Shown one piece after another: positions 18,629 through 26,400 of a DNA stretch of 33,518 bases. The number at the start of each line of letters is the position of its first letter. The first letter of the stretch is position 1. This DNA is from Acinetobacter sp. Ver3. Its GTDB lineage: Bacteria > Pseudomonadota > Gammaproteobacteria > Pseudomonadales > Moraxellaceae. The DNA lies in contig NZ_JFYL01000033.1 of NCBI RefSeq assembly GCF_000632455.1, forward strand, positions 1 through 33,518, read 5' to 3'. Position numbers and translations under genes: made by a program. The notes under the pieces were generated by a model. It searched no databases and was not told the DNA's origin. It saw only the letters and a program-made list of their open reading frames with translations.

Positions 18629-19588
18629 CTAAACCTCTAAAAAACCCGTTCCATATTTTATTACATTTTGCCAAAATTCAATGCTTTTAAATGCAAAATA
18701 AAACAATACAATATAGCCTAAAAAATCAACTTTACCTTTAAAATAAATTAAGCATGCTATATAGACAAAAAATGACATTATCAACATTCTTCCAGAACCT
18801 AGGATATAAGATCCTATTAGTAAGGGAATCTGCATTAAAATAACTATATTTTTTTGAACAGAAACATAAGTTAATAAAACAAAAATAGAAGATTTTAATA
18901 AAGAAATTAGCCCTAAGTCACTTTCAGCTGTTCTATTAGAGTACCCGATAACCTTTCGATCTATATGATCTCTCATATAATAATAAATTATACCCAATAG
19001 AATTGAACCACCAATCACTGTAACAAATTTCACCCATAGTTTTTTATTGTTTTTTTCAAAAAACCCATGAATAAAATCTACAAAAAAAATAAAAATCATC
19101 TGCATATGTGTTAAAATCATTAATACTTTAGAAAATACAGACTTTAATCCAATTAATAATAATGAGATTAATAAAAATAAAACTGACAATTTTAGTCGTT
19201 CAGCAGAAAAAAATAAAACAACGACATAGTAATTTAAAAAAAAGAGAATAAAAAACAAATGGATTAAAATAGTTCTAATATAGAATTTATATACTATTTT
19301 AACAAAAAGAAAAACAATAATTGAGTTAAAAATAGACATCAAAAAATTTTTATCAAAAAAAGTATGAAATATTTTAATAACAAGGAAATATATAGGCTCT
19401 TGTGTACCTAAAGTTGAATTATAACATTTAAACTCTTGAGATAAACTCACAAGATCGAAACAATTATTATAAAATGCATGATACGATACCTGATCACCAT
19501 TTATAAAAAGTGGAGCAAGCAATAAACTCATTACAAAGGTAATAAGAGCATAAAGAATCGCATTTATATTAGATTTTTGTACTTTCAT
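18629..19588 (-). CDS. wzy: Capsule repeat-unit polymerase (EpsG/Wzy-like)
   Basis: Polytopic inner-membrane protein of 319 aa with about eight to ten hydrophobic segments. It should join lipid-linked repeat units in the periplasm. EpsG-like features are visible: GDQVSYHAFY after the first helix, then EPIYFLVIK, SAERLKLS, LTHMQM and GSGRMLIM. Wzy proteins are too diverse for firm assignment, so the call rests on topology, these motifs and its place between two glycosyltransferases near wzx. It overlaps the upstream transferase by 20 nt. A window at 19261-19320 has 9 G/C of 60 by hand count, one of the most AT-rich parts of the locus. Confidence 0.78.
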   Translation of the reverse strand: MKVQKSNINAILYALITFVMSLLLAPLFINGDQVSYHAFYNNCFDLVSLSQEFKCYNSTLGTQEPIYFLVIKIFHTFFDKNFLMSIFNSIIVFLFVKIVYKFYIRTILIHLFFILFFLNYYVVVLFFSAERLKLSVLFLLISLLLIGLKSVFSKVLMILTHMQMIFIFFVDFIHGFFEKNNKKLWVKFVTVIGGSILLGIIYYYMRDHIDRKVIGYSNRTAESDLGLISLLKSSIFVLLTYVSVQKNIVILMQIPLLIGSYILGSGRMLIMSFFVYIACLIYFKGKVDFLGYIVLFYFAFKSIEFWQNVIKYGTGFLEV

Positions 19589-20678
19589 TTAGTGATTCAC
19601 TTTTAGCTTTTAAAATATTTTTCAATATTTCATCTAGATTAACACTATCGTAATAATTAGAAAAATTATGTTTAACTTGAAGGTTTTTAACTATAGACAG
19701 CTTAATATCATTTTTATTTTTAAAATCCAATAAATCACAACAACCATGAAGCTTAAAGGAATCTAAACTGCCAACTTCATTACAAATGAAAAATAAATTA
19801 AAACCTAAATATTCCCAAACCTTATTGGGTGCACAATACATATGATTTAGGTTTATTAAATCATAACTCATAATACCGATATCAGCATAACTCGTTACTT
19901 CCAAATGATATGGTGCTGGGACATAGCCCCAATACTTTACTTTATCACTCATTTTCAATAATTCAGCCACATAACCATGGTCTATCCCCATAAGCCAAAA
20001 TTCAACATTATCTATATCAGATATTGCCTCAATAATTGGCTCTAAACTTCTCCCTTTCTCAATATGCCCTTGATAAATTATTATTTTTTTAGATGAATCA
20101 TAGTTCTTAATGATTTCTTTTGTTGATTCATGTGTAGGGATCATATATTTGGTACGTGGATGCGTCCAAGGTTTATTCGGCAGAACAGTTGGTCTTTCTT
20201 TTAATTGCAACCAAACCTGTAATATTCTTGCTCTATTTAATTCTGGAACAACTATTTTATATGCTTTCTGGGAGATTTCTTTTATAGAGTTTAATTTTTT
20301 TGGATAATTATCATATAACTCATGTAAATGAAGAATATACTTATTCGTATCAAGAAAACTCAAACCTTTACAAGCTTGTGCCGTATCTAGAGAAGCAATC
20401 CAAACTAAATCATCCTCTTTTAATTTCTCTGTAAAAGTTTTTTGGACAAATTTTCTAAAAAAATAATAATTGGATATTTTTTTAGCTAAACCCACCTTAT
20501 GAGTTTGACCAATAATAAACTCTTCATAAAGTGGGTGGTTTATTTCTGATTCTTTAGTAGAAACTAATTTTACATTATATTCTTCAGTGTTCAATAAACA
20601 ATTAATCACTGTCATTACAGGGGGTAGTGTTATAAGATGAGATCTTAATACAACCCAAATAGTTTTATTTTTTTGCAT
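19569..20678 (-). CDS. Glycosyltransferase, GT4-like
   Basis: A 369-aa GT-B protein. The N-terminal half includes ILHLHELYDNYP, common in acceptor domains of this group. The donor half starts at IIIYQGHIEKGRSLEPI and has YCAPNKVWEYLGFNL, equivalent to the APNKxxEYMAxGxP donor site of many capsule transferases. It should add one sugar to the growing repeat unit. It overlaps wzx by 14 nt and wzy by 20 nt, so the three are translated as a coupled set. AT-rich like its neighbours. Donor unknown. Confidence 0.8.
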   Translation of the reverse strand: MQKNKTIWVVLRSHLITLPPVMTVINCLLNTEEYNVKLVSTKESEINHPLYEEFIIGQTHKVGLAKKISNYYFFRKFVQKTFTEKLKEDDLVWIASLDTAQACKGLSFLDTNKYILHLHELYDNYPKKLNSIKEISQKAYKIVVPELNRARILQVWLQLKERPTVLPNKPWTHPRTKYMIPTHESTKEIIKNYDSSKKIIIYQGHIEKGRSLEPIIEAISDIDNVEFWLMGIDHGYVAELLKMSDKVKYWGYVPAPYHLEVTSYADIGIMSYDLINLNHMYCAPNKVWEYLGFNLFFICNEVGSLDSFKLHGCCDLLDFKNKNDIKLSIVKNLQVKHNFSNYYDSVNLDEILKNILKAKSESLNESTKI

Positions 20679-21885
20679 AATTTAACACCTTATAACTTAA
20701 AATTTGCACTATACTTAAAGTCAGGTAGGCTATTAAAAATGCCCACGATAATGCTGCTGAAATTTTATATGTAGAAAAAATAAATGTAACCCCGAGCAAT
20801 ACAACTGCCCAAATTATATTCATATAAAACCCAAACCAAGCTTTTCCAACTGATGGCCAATAACTAGCAAAAACTGCATTTAAGCTAAACAGTATAATTG
20901 TACCTAGCATAATATAATAATTATTTACTAGATCTACAGAATGATCATTAACAATTAAGAAAAATATTTTTTGGAAAGCGAATAAACAGAAAGCCACTAC
21001 TAGAGAAAATAAAAAATTATTCTTGGCTATTTTTAAAAAATCCTTTTGATTACTTTCATTTTTACTTGAGAATTTTGAAATGAAATAACCATTCAATGCA
21101 TTAGGAATAAAGATTGCGACCAGGTACATTTGATATACTATGTTAAAATATGCCAACTGAGCCAAACCATACTCTTGATCAGATACAATCTTAAATGCAA
21201 AACCTATAACGGGCGCAACCAACAAACCTGATAGAATTACAGGAATTGAAAGTTCTTTGAATTTTTTATATATTTTTAATTTTTCATCAATATCATTAGA
21301 TTTAAATTTTAATAATTTTGATTTATTAACAGAATTAAAATTAATTATAAATAACAAAAACCTATACGCTAATAGGCTAATTAATACACCAAAAATCTTT
21401 AACTCAATAATTAAGAATAAAGAAACTGGTAGAAAAATTAGAAAGCTAGTAAGGTTATTAAAAAAAATTATTTTAAAATCTTTAAGTCCTAATAAAACTG
21501 CTTCACTAATTGAATTTAATGAACTAAATAGTGAGAAAAACAGTATAAAAGAAAAAATTTGCCATGTAGGAATTTTATTTATATTATTTAAATAGAATAT
21601 ATAAATAAAACTTGCCATAATTATAGAAAATAAACAAGCAAAAAAATAATTATACTTTACAAATAAAGCACTTAAACTAGTAAATCCATCACGGGCAACA
21701 ACACTATTTACGGCAACTGAAGCACCCATTCCAGAAACGGCACCAATAGTTGCTGTCATAGCTAGCAGTAGAGAAATTACCCCATAATCTTCAGGCAATA
21801 ATAATCGAAAACTAACTATATTGATCAACAATATAATCATCTTTGAGGAAATATTTGCCCCCAGAGAAAAGAAAATATTATTCAT
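20665..21885 (-). CDS. wzx: Repeat-unit flippase (MOP superfamily)
   Basis: A 406-aa polytopic membrane protein with about 12 hydrophobic helices. The N terminus (SSKMIILLINIVSFRLLLP, then EDYGVISLLLA) is the classic start of Wzx/RfbX-type flippases. It should move undecaprenyl-PP-linked repeat units to the periplasm for Wzy. It starts 5 nt after the wecC stop and overlaps the next transferase by 14 nt. It marks the upstream edge of the AT-rich cassette, since wecC just before it is visibly richer in G+C. Confidence 0.87.
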   Translation of the reverse strand: MNNIFFSLGANISSKMIILLINIVSFRLLLPEDYGVISLLLAMTATIGAVSGMGASVAVNSVVARDGFTSLSALFVKYNYFFACLFSIIMASFIYIFYLNNINKIPTWQIFSFILFFSLFSSLNSISEAVLLGLKDFKIIFFNNLTSFLIFLPVSLFLIIELKIFGVLISLLAYRFLLFIINFNSVNKSKLLKFKSNDIDEKLKIYKKFKELSIPVILSGLLVAPVIGFAFKIVSDQEYGLAQLAYFNIVYQMYLVAIFIPNALNGYFISKFSSKNESNQKDFLKIAKNNFLFSLVVAFCLFAFQKIFFLIVNDHSVDLVNNYYIMLGTIILFSLNAVFASYWPSVGKAWFGFYMNIIWAVVLLGVTFIFSTYKISAALSWAFLIAYLTLSIVQILSYKVLNYAKK

Positions 21886-21890
21886 TCGTA

Positions 21891-23141
21891 TTAAATACCT
21901 ACGGCATTTAAAATATACTCACTTGTTATTATCATAGTTTTAAATTGTCGGTGTGCTACTAAAATCAAATGAATATCTGCTTGTGAACGATTTTTAAAAT
22001 CAATTAACTTTACATTTGAGGGTAGCTCTGATGGCAATCTCTGAATATTGGGTTCAATTGCACACACATTCAAACCCTGCTCAGCAAGCTGTTTAGTAAT
22101 TTCTAAGGCTGGGCTTTCACGCAAATCATCAATATCAGGTTTAAATGCCAAGCCATAACAGGCCACTGTGACATCTTTAATGGTTTTTTCAGGGTTGGCT
22201 TGTAAAAATTCAGCAATCTTAATTTTTACCTGATCTATCACCCACTCAGGTTTACTGTCATTCACTTCACGCGCAGTACGAATTAAACGAGCTTGCTCTG
22301 GTGTTTTAGACACAATAAACCATGGATCAACAGCAATACAGTGCCCCCCTACCCCAGGTCCAGGCTGTAAAATATTTACTCGTGGGTGGCGGTTTGCTAG
22401 TTGAATCAACTCCCAAACATTAATGTCTAATTTGTCACAGATAATAGAAAGTTCATTTGCAAATGCAATATTGACATCACGGAACGAGTTTTCAGTCAAT
22501 TTACACATTTCTGCCGTGCGTGCATTGGTTTCAATGCAATCGCCTTTTACAAAAACTTTGTACAAATTAATTGCCGCTTGCGAACAACGCTGCGTCATAC
22601 CACCAATAATACGGTCATTACTAATGAGCTCTTGTAAAACCTTACCTGGTAATACACGCTCTGGACAGTGAGCAATTAAAATATCAGCTTGTTCACCAGC
22701 TTGCTCAGGGAAAGTTAAATCTGGACGTGCCTCACTCAACCATGCCGCCATTTGTTCAGTTGCACCTACAGGCGAAGTAGATTCTAAAATGACTAAATTC
22801 CCTTTCACCAAGTGTGGTGCAAGCGCTTTCGCTGCAGATTCAATATATTTTAAGTCTGGTTCATGGTTATCTTTAAAAGGGGTCGGTACAGCTACAATAT
22901 AAGCATCTGCAGCAACAGGGCTTAATTGTGCAGAAAGCTTTTGTTGTGCAACCACATCACGCACTAAAGCATCCAAGTCCGGCTCAACAATATGTACCTT
23001 ACCTTGGTTAATCATATCTACCGCATGTTGGTTGACATCTACACCAGTGACTTTTACACCATGAGCAGCGAAAGTTGCTGCTGTTGGCAAACCAATATAT
23101 CCTAAACCAATAACACAAATATGCTGAAACTGACTATTCAT
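21891..23141 (-). CDS. wecC: UDP-N-acetyl-D-mannosamine dehydrogenase
   Basis: Oxidises UDP-ManNAc to UDP-ManNAcA with two NAD+. The UDP-sugar dehydrogenase hallmarks are intact: GLGYIG at residues 12-17, ESTSPVG at 120-126, AHCPERVLPG, and catalytic Cys268 in GVGGHCIAVDP, with FKPDIDDLRESP near the C terminus. At 416 aa it has the usual WecC/MnaB length. It lies 28 nt after wecB, the epimerase that makes its substrate. The pair strongly predicts a ManNAcA-type uronic acid in the capsule. Acinetobacter papers also call the gene mnaB. It contrasts with the degenerate Ugd downstream. Confidence 0.92.
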   Translation of the reverse strand: MNSQFQHICVIGLGYIGLPTAATFAAHGVKVTGVDVNQHAVDMINQGKVHIVEPDLDALVRDVVAQQKLSAQLSPVAADAYIVAVPTPFKDNHEPDLKYIESAAKALAPHLVKGNLVILESTSPVGATEQMAAWLSEARPDLTFPEQAGEQADILIAHCPERVLPGKVLQELISNDRIIGGMTQRCSQAAINLYKVFVKGDCIETNARTAEMCKLTENSFRDVNIAFANELSIICDKLDINVWELIQLANRHPRVNILQPGPGVGGHCIAVDPWFIVSKTPEQARLIRTAREVNDSKPEWVIDQVKIKIAEFLQANPEKTIKDVTVACYGLAFKPDIDDLRESPALEITKQLAEQGLNVCAIEPNIQRLPSELPSNVKLIDFKNRSQADIHLILVAHRQFKTMIITSEYILNAVGI

Positions 23142-23169
23142 TAAAAGATGACCTATTTTCCTAAATTAA

Positions 23170-24291
23170 TTAATTTTTCAATGCATTGATAATTTTTTGA
23201 CAAGATGTCCCATCACCATAAGGATTATGTGACTCTGCCATTCGCATATATAATTCTTTATTTTCTAGCAGCTCACTTACAGATTGTTCAATTAAAGCTG
23301 CATCAGTACCCACCAACTTAACCGTTCCGGCTTCCACTGCCTCAGGACGCTCTGTGGTATCACGCATAACCAATACAGGCTTACCCAAAGAAGGTGCTTC
23401 TTCTTGAATACCACCTGAATCCGTTAAAATAAGATAACTACGGTTCATCAAATAAACAAAAGGTAGATAATCTTGTGGTGCAATCAAATGAATATTATCA
23501 ATACCCGCTAATAATTCATTAACAGGTTTTTGTACATTTGGATTTAAATGCACTGGATAAACAATTTGTGCATCAGGATAGCGCTTGGCAATATTCGCCA
23601 AAGCTTGACAAATATTTAAGAAGCCTTGCCCAAAGTTTTCACGACGATGCCCAGTCACTAAAATAAGTTTTTTATTCGCGTCTAAGAAATCAAATTGTTG
23701 CTCGAATTGGGCAATAATTTCTTGATCATGTTCAACTTTATCCTTAACAACCAATAAAGCATCAATCACGGTATTACCAGTAATGATAATATTTTGAGGA
23801 TCAATATTTTCTTTAATTAAATTATTATAAGAAGATTGTGTAGGCGCAAAATGATAGTTTGCTAAAGCACCAGTGAGTTTACGATTGGCTTCTTCTGGCC
23901 AAGGAGAATAGATATCGCCAGTACGTAAACCTGCTTCTACATGACCCACTGCAATTTTATGGTAATAAGCAGCTAAAGATGCAGCAAATGTAGTTGCTGT
24001 ATCACCATGTACTAAAACTACGTCTGGCTGCCATTCAGTAAAGACTTGCTCTAAACCTTTTAAGACACCAGAAGTCACATCAGATAAAGTTTGTCCAGGT
24101 TTCATTAGGTTTAAGTCAAAATCAGGTTTAAGTTTAAACAACTCTAAAACCTGATCTAACATTTGGCGATGCTGCCCTGTTACACAAACTTTGGTTTCAA
24201 AATTTACAGTGTCTTGTTGTAGTTGTAATGCCAGTGGTGCCATTTTAATGGCTTCTGGTCGTGTACCAAAAACCAAAAGAACTTTCTTCAC
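23170..24291 (-). CDS. wecB: UDP-N-acetylglucosamine 2-epimerase
   Basis: Non-hydrolysing epimerase that turns UDP-GlcNAc into UDP-ManNAc for WecC. Family motifs are [12 protein letters not shown] near the start, [24 protein letters not shown] and SDGGIQEE-type [15 protein letters not shown] with TERPE. I start at the GTG giving [13 protein letters not shown] (373 aa), because AAGGA lies 7 nt upstream. An ATG seven codons earlier is possible but adds a non-conserved leader. It is the first gene of the 18-gene leftward operon and follows a long leader. Also called mnaA. Confidence 0.92.
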   Translation of the reverse strand: MKKVLLVFGTRPEAIKMAPLALQLQQDTVNFETKVCVTGQHRQMLDQVLELFKLKPDFDLNLMKPGQTLSDVTSGVLKGLEQVFTEWQPDVVLVHGDTATTFAASLAAYYHKIAVGHVEAGLRTGDIYSPWPEEANRKLTGALANYHFAPTQSSYNNLIKENIDPQNIIITGNTVIDALLVVKDKVEHDQEIIAQFEQQFDFLDANKKLILVTGHRRENFGQGFLNICQALANIAKRYPDAQIVYPVHLNPNVQKPVNELLAGIDNIHLIAPQDYLPFVYLMNRSYLILTDSGGIQEEAPSLGKPVLVMRDTTERPEAVEAGTVKLVGTDAALIEQSVSELLENKELYMRMAESHNPYGDGTSCQKIINALKN

Positions 24292-24298
24292 GTAATTT

Positions 24299-24303
24299 TC
24301 CTT
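24299..24303 (-). promoter_or_regulatory. Ribosome binding site deciding the wecB start
   Basis: AAGGA on the minus strand ends 7 nt before the GTG at 24291. It lies inside the alternative longer reading frame that starts at 24312, which itself has no such site, so the GTG start is favoured. Confidence 0.55.
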
Positions 24304-24582
24304 AGTATACAAATAAAACTTTCTTAATGTGTGAATTGTTGCTGAAAACAGTTTGGTTTTAAACCCTAATTAATCACTATTAGCTCGCCCACTTATTATT
24401 AAAAATATCTAAACATATTATCTGATTCTTTAATCCAACTTAATTGCATGTAATAGGGACTTAGCATAAAAATATTGAAAATCAATTATCAACATAAGAA
24501 CCTAATCCTAAATCAAATTTCAAGTTAACCGAACCAACCACAATTTATAGATTAATTATGACTAATTTTCATCACTTACCCT

Positions 24583-24610
24583 TTTATAGGACCAAATAAA
24601 GATATAACAA
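24583..24610 (-). promoter_or_regulatory. Candidate wecB operon promoter
   Basis: On the minus strand TTGTTA (24610-24605) and TATAAA (24588-24583) are spaced by 16 bases. An alternative extended -10, TGTTATATT, lies just upstream at 24632-24624. In so AT-rich a region, such matches can arise by chance. Confidence 0.25.
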
Positions 24611-24668
24611 TTTAACGGCGCCTAATATAACAGATCCCCAATTAAATATTGATGTAAAATGATGACAA

Positions 24669-24698
24669 TTGAAAAAAATCATTACATAACTCTATGAT
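24669..24698 (+). promoter_or_regulatory. Candidate wza-wzb-wzc promoter
   Basis: TTGAAA at 24669-24674 and TATGAT at 24693-24698 are separated by 18 bases. This would leave a leader of about 130 nt before wza that contains the inverted repeat at 24754-24773. Confidence 0.4.
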
Positions 24699-24753
24699 CT
24701 TAATCACAATCAAGCAACAAAAAAGGGTTTTATATTCACATTGGCGCTAGGCG

Positions 24754-24773
24754 TTATAGGTTTATTCCTATAA
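24754..24773. repeat. Perfect inverted repeat upstream of wza
   Basis: TTATAGG and CCTATAA are exact reverse complements separated by 6 bases. The right arm overlaps a TATAAT at 24769-24774, which has no good -35. It could be an operator for a dimeric regulator or a hairpin in the wza leader. Confidence 0.45.
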
Positions 24774-24841
24774 TATAGCTCAACAAATATCAGCTTAGAT
24801 TTTTGAATCTATTTTAAATATTCTACTAATTAAAAAATGAT

Positions 24842-24846
24842 AGGAA
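24842..24846 (+). promoter_or_regulatory. Ribosome binding site deciding the wza start
   Basis: AGGAA lies 5 nt before GTG at 24852. The upstream in-frame ATG at 24837 has only A/T-rich sequence before it, so initiation at GTG is favoured. Confidence 0.5.
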
Positions 24847-24851
24847 TTCGA

Positions 24852-25955
24852 GTGAGTTACTACCGCTATAGTTTATTATTAGCACTCAGCTTAAGTTTTA
24901 CAGGTTGCGCTGTGACTTCAGGTCTGCAAACCTATGATTTGCCTGAAGAAGGTGTTTTTCAGACGGATTTGGGGACTCAAGTCAATGTCATCAAACTCAC
25001 TCAAGAGTCCCTTTTTGCTGTTCAACCAGCTCAAGTCAATGTCCACCAAGATTTGGGACATTTATTTCTACAAAATCAAAAACAATATCTACTCAGTCCT
25101 GGTGATGTATTATCCATTTATCTATGGGCATATCCAGAAATTACACCACCCACCAATACTATTAGCAACGAAGAAGCCATTAAATCCAATGGCTACCAAA
25201 TCGACTCTCGTGGCTATATTCAATTTCCAATTATTGGACGCTATAAAGCGGCTGGCAAAAGTTTAGATCAAGTCAATCAAGAACTTCGACAATTACTTGC
25301 CCGTTATTTAAAAACGCCTGATGTTATTGCTCGAGTTTTGTCTTACCAAGGTCAGCGCTATTCAGTACAGGGTAATGTCATGAAAGGTGGTCAATATACG
25401 CTGAATGACCAACCCACCAGTATCTATACGGCGCTTGGCTTAGCTGGTGGCATCAACACACAATTTGGTGCAAATACATCGATTAGTCTGGTTCGCAATG
25501 GTCAAACCTATAACTTAAACTCGATTGAACTTGAGAAAGCAGGGTTTTCGCTACACAATCTTTTGGTTCAAGCCAACGATACGATTTATGTGAACTCACG
25601 CGAAAATCAAAAAATCTATGTCATGGGTGAGTCAGGTAAAAACCAATCCCTACCAATGCGTGATCAGGGCATGACTTTAAGTGATGTGATTGGGGAAAGT
25701 TTAGGGCTGAATCCATTATCTGCAAGCAGTAGTAAAATTTACGTCGTTAGAAGCCAAAATGACACTCCGATGACTGAAATCTTCCATATGGATCTGTCCA
25801 GCATTGCCAATTTTGGTCTCGCCAATCAGTTTAAAATGCAAAGTAATGATATTGTTTATGTCGATGCAACGGGTCTAACGCGTTGGCAACGTGTGGTCAA
25901 CCAAGTTATTCCATTCTCCAATGCTTTATATAATTTAGATCGTTTGGGGAATTGA
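24852..25955 (+). CDS. wza: Outer-membrane capsule export lipoprotein Wza
   Basis: Forms the octameric outer-membrane channel through which the capsule leaves the cell. The N terminus is a lipoprotein signal ending in LSFTGC, so the Cys would be lipidated. The polysaccharide export domain is shown by LLSPGDVLSIYLW, followed by beta-grasp (SLBB) repeats and an amphipathic C-terminal segment ending FSNALYNLDRLGN. From the GTG start it has 367 aa; an ATG five codons upstream (24837) is the alternative. Its TGA overlaps the wzb ATG by one base. It is first in the wza-wzb-wzc export operon. Confidence 0.92.
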   Translation: MSYYRYSLLLALSLSFTGCAVTSGLQTYDLPEEGVFQTDLGTQVNVIKLTQESLFAVQPAQVNVHQDLGHLFLQNQKQYLLSPGDVLSIYLWAYPEITPPTNTISNEEAIKSNGYQIDSRGYIQFPIIGRYKAAGKSLDQVNQELRQLLARYLKTPDVIARVLSYQGQRYSVQGNVMKGGQYTLNDQPTSIYTALGLAGGINTQFGANTSISLVRNGQTYNLNSIELEKAGFSLHNLLVQANDTIYVNSRENQKIYVMGESGKNQSLPMRDQGMTLSDVIGESLGLNPLSASSSKIYVVRSQNDTPMTEIFHMDLSSIANFGLANQFKMQSNDIVYVDATGLTRWQRVVNQVIPFSNALYNLDRLGN

Positions 25956-26383
25956 TGAATTTTAAAAATATTTTAGTGGTCTGTATTGGAAATATCTGTC
26001 GAAGCCCCATGGCAGAGTATTTCCTAAAATATACGTACCCTGATCGAAAAATTCACTCTGCTGGGATTTCAGGCTTAGTTGGCCATCCTGCAGATGATAA
26101 AGCATTACAATGTATGCAAAATTTCGGTATAAATATGCAAGATCATGTGGCGCGCAAACTGAATGCTGAATTGGTAAAAAATGCGGATTTGATTCTTGTC
26201 ATGAGCCAGAACCAACAGAAGCATATCGAACAAACATGGCCATACGCAAAAGGAAAAACCTTTCGCTTGGGGCACTGGCGTGAAAAAAATATTGCGGATC
26301 CTTACCAACACGATCAAGCATTCTTTAATGACACCTGTCAGTTGATTCAGGATTGTATCGCTGATTGGAAAAAACACCTTTAA
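25955..26383 (+). CDS. wzb: Low-molecular-weight protein tyrosine phosphatase Wzb
   Basis: Dephosphorylates the tyrosine tail of Wzc, so the assembly complex can cycle. The P-loop is Cys10-IGNIC-Arg16-Ser17 and the general acid Asp is in DPY at 115-117. At 142 aa it has the normal length. I start at the ATG that shares its A with the wza stop (TGATG), with GGGGA 4 nt upstream, rather than the TTG one codon earlier. Cytoplasmic. Confidence 0.93.
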   Translation: MNFKNILVVCIGNICRSPMAEYFLKYTYPDRKIHSAGISGLVGHPADDKALQCMQNFGINMQDHVARKLNAELVKNADLILVMSQNQQKHIEQTWPYAKGKTFRLGHWREKNIADPYQHDQAFFNDTCQLIQDCIADWKKHL

Positions 26384-26400
26384 TATTTTGAATAAAGATT

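Larger units (their letters stand above)
24313..24836. promoter_or_regulatory. Divergent capsule regulatory region (wecB / wza)
   Basis: A 524-bp AT-rich stretch without a supported gene separates the leftward synthesis operon from the rightward export genes. It should hold promoters for both. I find candidate promoters on each strand, a perfect inverted repeat near wza, and two TAGGCG motifs in opposite orientation (24619-24624 and 24748-24753). I see no enterobacterial JUMPstart/ops sequence (GGCGGTAG). The leftward leader would be roughly 270 nt long if the candidate promoter is right. Confidence 0.6.

Noticed and set aside
19569..20678. Possible frameshift because the transferase overlaps wzy by 20 nt and wzx by 14 nt
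   Set aside because: All three proteins have full family length and natural ends, so the overlaps reflect tight packing.
21257..21595. 112-aa open frame on + opposite wzx
   Set aside because: Low-complexity, Asn/Lys/Ile-rich product expected by chance in AT-rich DNA antisense to a membrane-protein gene.
24313..24836. JUMPstart/ops anti-termination element
   Set aside because: I looked for GGCGGTAG and its surroundings on both strands and found no match; only unrelated GGCGC-containing sequences occur.
24934..25266. 110-aa open frame on + inside wza
   Set aside because: It lies entirely within wza in another frame, shows no recognisable motif, and the wza frame is clearly coding.
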